6,292 nucleotides of DNA. Source: JBIICS01 sp044238735. Lineage in GTDB: Bacteria; Bacteroidota; Bacteroidia; UBA4408. Location: NCBI GenBank assembly GCA_044238735.1, contig JBIICS010000155.1, positions 1 to 6,292 of the forward strand, read 5' to 3'. Below the pieces are notes generated by a model that saw nothing but the letters and a program-made list of their open reading frames with translations, ran no database searches and had not been told where the DNA came from. The translations under genes were made by a program, and so were the position numbers. This document shows, piece after piece, positions 1-3,673 of the stretch (position 1 is its first letter; every line of letters starts with the position of its first letter).

Positions 1-94
1 TTCCTTATTTTACTATAATTTGTGAATAACAATTCGGTAAAATGTTCCTGGCTAATTAATCAATTAATATATTAGCAAATCTAAATTTTTTAAG

Positions 95-979
95 ATGAAA
101 GCATATATTTTTCCGGGACAAGGCTCTCAATATCCAGGCATGGGTAAAGATTTATACGAAAACTCCCCCCTTGCAAAAGAAATGTTTGAAAAAGCGAATG
201 AAATATTAGGTTTTAGAATAACCGACATTATGTTTAACGGCACCGAAGAGGAGTTAAAGCAAACGAAAGTTACCCAACCCTCTATCTTCTTACATTCGGT
301 TGTTTTGGCCGCTACTTTGGGTGATTCTTTTAAGCCCGAAATGGTTGCCGGACACTCACTCGGCGAATTTTCGGCATTAGTAGCCAATAAAACCTTAAAT
401 TTTGAAAGCGCTTTAAAATTAGTTTACCAAAGGGCACTTGCCATGCAAAAAGCTTGCGAATTAAACCCAAGCACCATGGCAGCTATTTTAAATTTAGACG
501 ATAAAGTGGTTGAAGATATTTGCAATGAAATTACCACTGGTGGTAATACTGTTGTGGCTGCAAACTATAACTGCCCCGGACAATTGGTTATTTCCGGTTC
601 AATCGAAGGCGTTAACATAGCTTGCGAGAAACTTAAAGCTGCCGGTGCAAAACGTGCCCTGGTTTTACCTGTTGGCGGGGCTTTTCACTCTCCTTTAATG
701 GAACCGGCTCGCCTTGAACTAGAAGCAGCTATTGATGCCACCACTTTCAACAATCCAATTTGTCCGGTTTACCAAAACGTAACGGCGTCTGCTGTATCGG
801 ACCCAAATGAAATAAAGAAAAACTTAATTGCACAATTAACCGCACCGGTAAAATGGACTCAAACCGTTGAAAAAATGATTGCCGATGGAGCATCTTCTTT
901 TACCGAGGTGGGTCCGGGCAAAGTTCTACAAGGCTTGGTTAAAAAGGTAAATAAAGATATGGAAGCTGTTAGTGTTTAG
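95..979 (+). CDS. fabD: Malonyl-CoA:acyl carrier protein transacylase (FabD)
   Basis: Transfers the malonyl group from CoA to acyl carrier protein in the cytoplasm, supplying the extender unit for type II fatty acid synthesis. The 294-residue protein is complete and of usual length for the family. It opens with MKAYIFPGQGSQ, the conserved N-terminal loop (GQGSQ at residues 8-12). The nucleophile is Ser88 in GHSLG (86-90), the malonyl-carboxylate-binding Arg is Arg113 in the YQRA segment, and the catalytic His is His198 in GAFHSP. The small ferredoxin-like subdomain lies around residues 125-195, including NCPGQLVISG. The C-terminal EVGPGKVLQGLVKK is also typical. All key residues are present, so it should be active. 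The ATG places the conserved FPGQGSQ at the expected distance from the N-terminus. No Shine-Dalgarno is visible, only an A/T-rich leader. The following gap of 158 bases and the unrelated next gene suggest it is not part of the glycan unit. Confidence 0.97.
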   Translation: MKAYIFPGQGSQYPGMGKDLYENSPLAKEMFEKANEILGFRITDIMFNGTEEELKQTKVTQPSIFLHSVVLAATLGDSFKPEMVAGHSLGEFSALVANKTLNFESALKLVYQRALAMQKACELNPSTMAAILNLDDKVVEDICNEITTGGNTVVAANYNCPGQLVISGSIEGVNIACEKLKAAGAKRALVLPVGGAFHSPLMEPARLELEAAIDATTFNNPICPVYQNVTASAVSDPNEIKKNLIAQLTAPVKWTQTVEKMIADGASSFTEVGPGKVLQGLVKKVNKDMEAVSV

Positions 980-1053
980 AAATTACACCTACCGTTAACA
1001 GTTAAGTTTATAGTTATAAGTCAATGTTTTTGGGAAATAATTTACTGAACAAT

Positions 1054-1068
1054 TGTTAAATTTTAACA
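1054..1068. promoter_or_regulatory. 15-base perfect palindrome between fabD and the aminotransferase gene
   Basis: TGTTAAA-t-TTTAACA is a perfect inverted repeat around position 1061. It overlaps a second perfect palindrome, AACAATTGTT, at 1048-1057. It sits about 75 bases after the fabD stop and 70 bases before the next ATG, where an operator could be. It is not a convincing terminator, because the arms have no room for a stable loop, are nearly all A/T, and have no following T-run. AT-rich gaps produce palindromes by chance, so the regulatory reading is only tentative. I could not find a good Bacteroidota promoter (TTG, then TAnnTTTG) in the rest of the 980-1137 gap. Confidence 0.2.
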
Positions 1069-1137
1069 TAAAACAACTAAAAATAGATAATAAACTAGGC
1101 CCCCTATATTGTAATTTAGTACTGTAATCTTTATTAT

Positions 1138-2349
1138 ATGAAAGTTCCTTTTTCACCCCCTCGAATTGATCAAAAAATAATAGATGAAGTTACGGCTGCA
1201 CTTACCAGTGGCTGGATAACTACTGGTCCACGCACTAAGGAATTCGAAAAACGATTAACTGCATATAACGGAAACAAATCTACACTTTGTTTAAATTCTG
1301 CTACAGCTGGCCTTGAACTCATTTTAAGGTGGTTTGGAGTAAAAGCTGGCGATGAAGTAATTTTACCTGCTTACACCTACTCTGCAACCGCAAATGTTGT
1401 AATGCACTGCGGAGCAAGCCCGGTATTTGTAGATACTAATAAATCAGATTTTAATATTTCAGTTTACGAAATAGAAAAAGCAATTACTCCTAAAACTAAA
1501 GTTATTATGCCTGTTGATTTTGCGGGCTTTCCATGTGATTACGATGCCATTAACCAGCTCGTTGATAAATATAAATCTGTTTTTGTACCCGAAACAGAAG
1601 AACAAAAATTATTAGGTAGAATTCTTATATTATCCGACGCTGCTCACTCAATTGGCGGTCTATACAAAGGAAAAAGAACCGGTTCGCTAACCGATGTAAG
1701 TGTGTTTTCATTTCATGCAGTAAAAAATTTAACTACTGCCGAAGGAGGGGCGATTGCATTTAATATGCCCGAACCTTTTGATAACGAAGAGCTATATAAA
1801 AAACTAAATATAAGCTCGTTGCACGGCCAAAATAAAGACGCTCTTGCCAAAATGCAAAAAGGAAATTGGAAATATGATATTGTTGAGGCAGGTTATAAAT
1901 GCAATATGACCGATATTTCTGCTGCAATTGGATTAATTGAGTTGGAACGATATGAAAACGATACTCTTGTAAAACGAAAAAATGTTTTTGAAAAATATGA
2001 TAGTTTGCTCTCCAATCATCAATGGATAGAACTTCCTTTATGGAAAGATGCAAACCGTTGTTCCAGCTACCATTTATATCCGATAAGAATAAAAAACATC
2101 AGCGAAGAACAACGCGATGCTATAATACAGGAAATCTTTAATCAGGATGTATCTGTAAACGTCCATTTTATACCTGTACCCAGATTAAGCTTTTATAATA
2201 GTTTGGGTTATAAAATTGAAAACTATCCTACTGCATTTGACAATTTCAAAAGAGAAATAACCTTACCGGTTTTTTATACTATTACTGATGATCAGATACA
2301 GTTAGTAGCAGAGGCACTGGTTAATGCTTATAATAAAGTAATGAGATGA
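1138..2349 (+). CDS. DegT/DnrJ/EryC1/StrS-family PLP-dependent sugar aminotransferase
   Basis: Predicted cytoplasmic aminotransferase that converts a keto-sugar nucleotide to an amino-sugar nucleotide, using PLP and an amino donor, usually glutamate, for surface glycan synthesis. The 403-residue protein is complete. It shows the fold type I signatures in order: GWITTGP (25-31) near the active site; NSATAGLE (53-60), the PLP-phosphate-binding turn; DEVILPAYTYSATAN (72-86); Asp167 in SDAAHS, which contacts the PLP pyridine nitrogen; and Lys196 in SFHAVKNLTTAEGGA, the Schiff-base lysine. MTDISAAIG (257-265) and the C-terminal EITLPVFYTITDDQ are also family features. A segment of about 17 residues around 146-162, ending in LLGR before the Asp167 strand, is longer than in the shortest members and looks like a subfamily trait. 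The exact sugar cannot be read from the sequence. The phosphoglycosyltransferase gene follows 70 bases downstream on the same strand, so the two are probably co-transcribed. Confidence 0.93.
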   Translation: MKVPFSPPRIDQKIIDEVTAALTSGWITTGPRTKEFEKRLTAYNGNKSTLCLNSATAGLELILRWFGVKAGDEVILPAYTYSATANVVMHCGASPVFVDTNKSDFNISVYEIEKAITPKTKVIMPVDFAGFPCDYDAINQLVDKYKSVFVPETEEQKLLGRILILSDAAHSIGGLYKGKRTGSLTDVSVFSFHAVKNLTTAEGGAIAFNMPEPFDNEELYKKLNISSLHGQNKDALAKMQKGNWKYDIVEAGYKCNMTDISAAIGLIELERYENDTLVKRKNVFEKYDSLLSNHQWIELPLWKDANRCSSYHLYPIRIKNISEEQRDAIIQEIFNQDVSVNVHFIPVPRLSFYNSLGYKIENYPTAFDNFKREITLPVFYTITDDQIQLVAEALVNAYNKVMR

Positions 2350-2419
2350 TTTTATTTTCCTCAACACCTGAAATTAAGTAATCGGCCAAATTAGTCTAAA
2401 CCCTTCTAATCATCTTAAA

Positions 2420-3016
2420 TTGAAAAGAATATTTGACATATCGGCCTCTTTTATAGGTTTAATTATCATTAGCCCTTTTTTTATTTTAATTGCCATTGCT
2501 ATTATTACCGAATCAAAAGGTGGTATATTTTACAAACAAGTTAGAGTAGGCAAAAACAACTCTGATTTTAAGTTATTAAAATTCAGAACCATGAGACCTA
2601 ATTCCGACAAACTGGGATTACTTACCGTTGGTGGCAGAGATCCACGCGTTACCCGTGTGGGATATTATTTAAGAAAATATAAGCTGGATGAATTACCTCA
2701 ATTACTTAATGTTTTTTTGGGAGAAATGAGTTTAGTGGGGCCAAGGCCAGAAGTAAGAAAATACGTAGACTTATATAATCAAGAACAAAAAAAAGTACTC
2801 ATGGTAAAGCCTGGTATTACCGATTACGCATCTATTTTATATTCTAACGAAAACGAATTGCTTGCAAAATCAGAAAATCCGGAAACACTTTATATTGAAG
2901 AAATAATGCCGCATAAATTAAAACTTAATATGGAATACATTAATAACCCCGGATTAATTACCGATTTTAAAATTATCCTAAAAACTGTTGCTAAAATTGT
3001 TGGATTAGGGGGTTGA
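2420..3016 (+). CDS. Monotopic undecaprenyl-phosphate sugar phosphotransferase (PglC/WcaJ-core type), TTG start
   Basis: Predicted to transfer a sugar-1-phosphate from a UDP-sugar to undecaprenyl phosphate at the inner face of the inner membrane, the committed first step of an O-antigen, capsule or other glycan. The 198 residues match the minimal PglC-like catalytic core, without the extra N-terminal membrane domains of WcaJ or WbaP. Features in order: a hydrophobic re-entrant membrane segment (about 7-29) with the helix-breaking Ser18-Pro19; KFRTM (54-58); the catalytic Asp90-Glu91 pair in LDELPQLLNV; MSLVGPRPE (103-111); and KPGITDYAS (120-128). All essential residues are present. The start is TTG: there is no ATG or GTG between the in-frame stop at 2375-2377 and this codon, and it gives the family-typical (M)KRIFD N-terminus. 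There is no Shine-Dalgarno. Its partner aminotransferase lies immediately upstream. No acetyltransferase or sugar-nucleotide dehydratase gene is present in the window. Confidence 0.93.
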   Translation: MKRIFDISASFIGLIIISPFFILIAIAIITESKGGIFYKQVRVGKNNSDFKLLKFRTMRPNSDKLGLLTVGGRDPRVTRVGYYLRKYKLDELPQLLNVFLGEMSLVGPRPEVRKYVDLYNQEQKKVLMVKPGITDYASILYSNENELLAKSENPETLYIEEIMPHKLKLNMEYINNPGLITDFKIILKTVAKIVGLGG

Positions 3017-3175
3017 TATATTGTATTTGACTGTATGTATTCTTTGCTTTACTCATTTTATTTATTGCAAATCGTTATCATCAAAAATATTTAAGGTTTT
3101 AAACTCTGTGTGTAGGTGTTTTCAATTGTTTTAATACCAGATTATGCAATAAAAGTTTAACGAACTATTTAAAAT

Positions 3176-3268
3176 TTAAAGCCTCCTTCTAGGATAACCG
3201 AGGTTGCCAAGTTCTACTATCCGTTTAGTTTTTGCTATCCCTTTTAAAACGCAGCGAATGCAAGTCTT
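3176..3268 (-). other. Possible interspersed element or gene remnant (30 open codons, no start)
   Basis: This patch is visibly richer in G and C than the surrounding gap. On the - strand it is open for 30 codons between a stop at 3269-3271 and a stop at 3176-3178, and the frame ends with KTKRIVELGNLGYPRRRL. There is no ATG, GTG or TTG to start it, so it is not called as a gene. The + strand carries an inverted pair GGATA (3192-3196) and TATCC (3218-3222), and a second TATCC at 3236-3240. It could be the tail of a decayed gene, a repeated intergenic element, or chance. I do not recognise a family. Confidence 0.25.
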
Positions 3269-3543
3269 TTACTAGATTTTGAATATAAAATGCAAAAAAA
3301 TGGGTTAAAATTATCCTCAACTATTATTAAAACTAACCTGTTAACTCTTTAAAGTGTAATAAGTACATTCGTTTTAATCGTTTTTTAATACTACCAAAAT
3401 AAAACGTTTATATACAATAGAATACCTTTTAAATACGATTTGATTATAAAATTATTTATTGAAAAAAACGGGTATTTTTTTTTGACTTTTCCTTTTGCTA
3501 AATTGGTTATATGATTAAATTATCTCGATTTTTTATCTTCTAC

Positions 3544-3572
3544 TTGATAAATGAAACATGATTTTATATTTA
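3544..3572 (+). promoter_or_regulatory. Candidate Bacteroidota-type promoter for the protease gene
   Basis: TTG at 3544-3546 is followed after 18 bases by TATATTTA at 3565-3572. The Bacteroidota housekeeping consensus is TTG near -33 and TAnnTTTG near -7, about 19-21 bases apart. This matches the TTG and five of the six fixed bases of the second box; the last base is A instead of G. Transcription would begin near 3579, leaving a short leader of about 30 bases before the ATG at 3611. In such AT-rich DNA a near-match by chance is quite possible. Confidence 0.35.
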
Positions 3573-3610
3573 AGTCCATTTCTTTTATAAACCTTAAATC
3601 ATAATAAAAC

Positions 3611-3673
3611 ATGCAAATAATATCAAGACTTTCTTTAATTATAGGAATTTTAATTTTCCAAATCGCCTCCGCG
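3611..3673 (+). other. Sec signal peptide of the S8 protease
   Basis: Residues 1-21: a short N-region with Arg6, a hydrophobic stretch from Leu7 to Phe16 rich in Ile and Leu, and a small-residue cleavage site Ala19-Ser20-Ala21 before Gln22. There is no lipobox cysteine, so a lipoprotein is unlikely. A Sec signal is required of T9SS cargo, which agrees with the C-terminal sorting motif. Confidence 0.9.

Larger units (their letters stand above)
3017..3610. other. 594-base gap without a convincing gene
   Basis: Very AT-rich on both sides, with stops in all frames on the + strand. I see no tRNA, rRNA or strong hairpin-plus-T-run terminator after the phosphoglycosyltransferase gene. The stretch includes a less AT-rich patch at about 3176-3268 and, near the right end, a candidate promoter for the protease gene, both listed separately. 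A 7-A run at 3462-3468 and a 9-T run at 3475-3483 flank a 6-base CGGGTA. This could fold, but only by A-T pairs. The gap separates the glycan pair from the protease gene, so the latter is probably its own transcription unit. Confidence 0.6.

Noticed and set aside
14..22. TATAATTTG upstream of fabD as a promoter box
   Set aside because: It resembles the -7 box but is one base too long, and the matching upstream TTG would lie outside the window.
127..387. Open frame on the - strand inside fabD
   Set aside because: It lies wholly opposite a complete, well-conserved fabD and has no recognisable protein features.
1112..1119. TAATTTAG before the aminotransferase gene as a -7 box
   Set aside because: One fixed base differs, and no TTG lies at the expected distance upstream.
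1760..2053. Open frame on the - strand inside the aminotransferase gene
   Set aside because: Antisense to a conserved enzyme, with an unlikely composition and no motif; a shadow of the real gene.
3462..3483. Possible terminator: A-run, CGGGTA, T-run
   Set aside because: The stem would consist only of A-T pairs, with no G/C to stabilise it, and it lies about 450 bases after the nearest upstream stop.
3482..3512. Sigma70-like pair TTGACT and TTATAT with a 19-base spacer
   Set aside because: It does not fit the Bacteroidota promoter consensus, and the spacing is long for a classical -35/-10 pair; the 3544-3572 candidate fits better.
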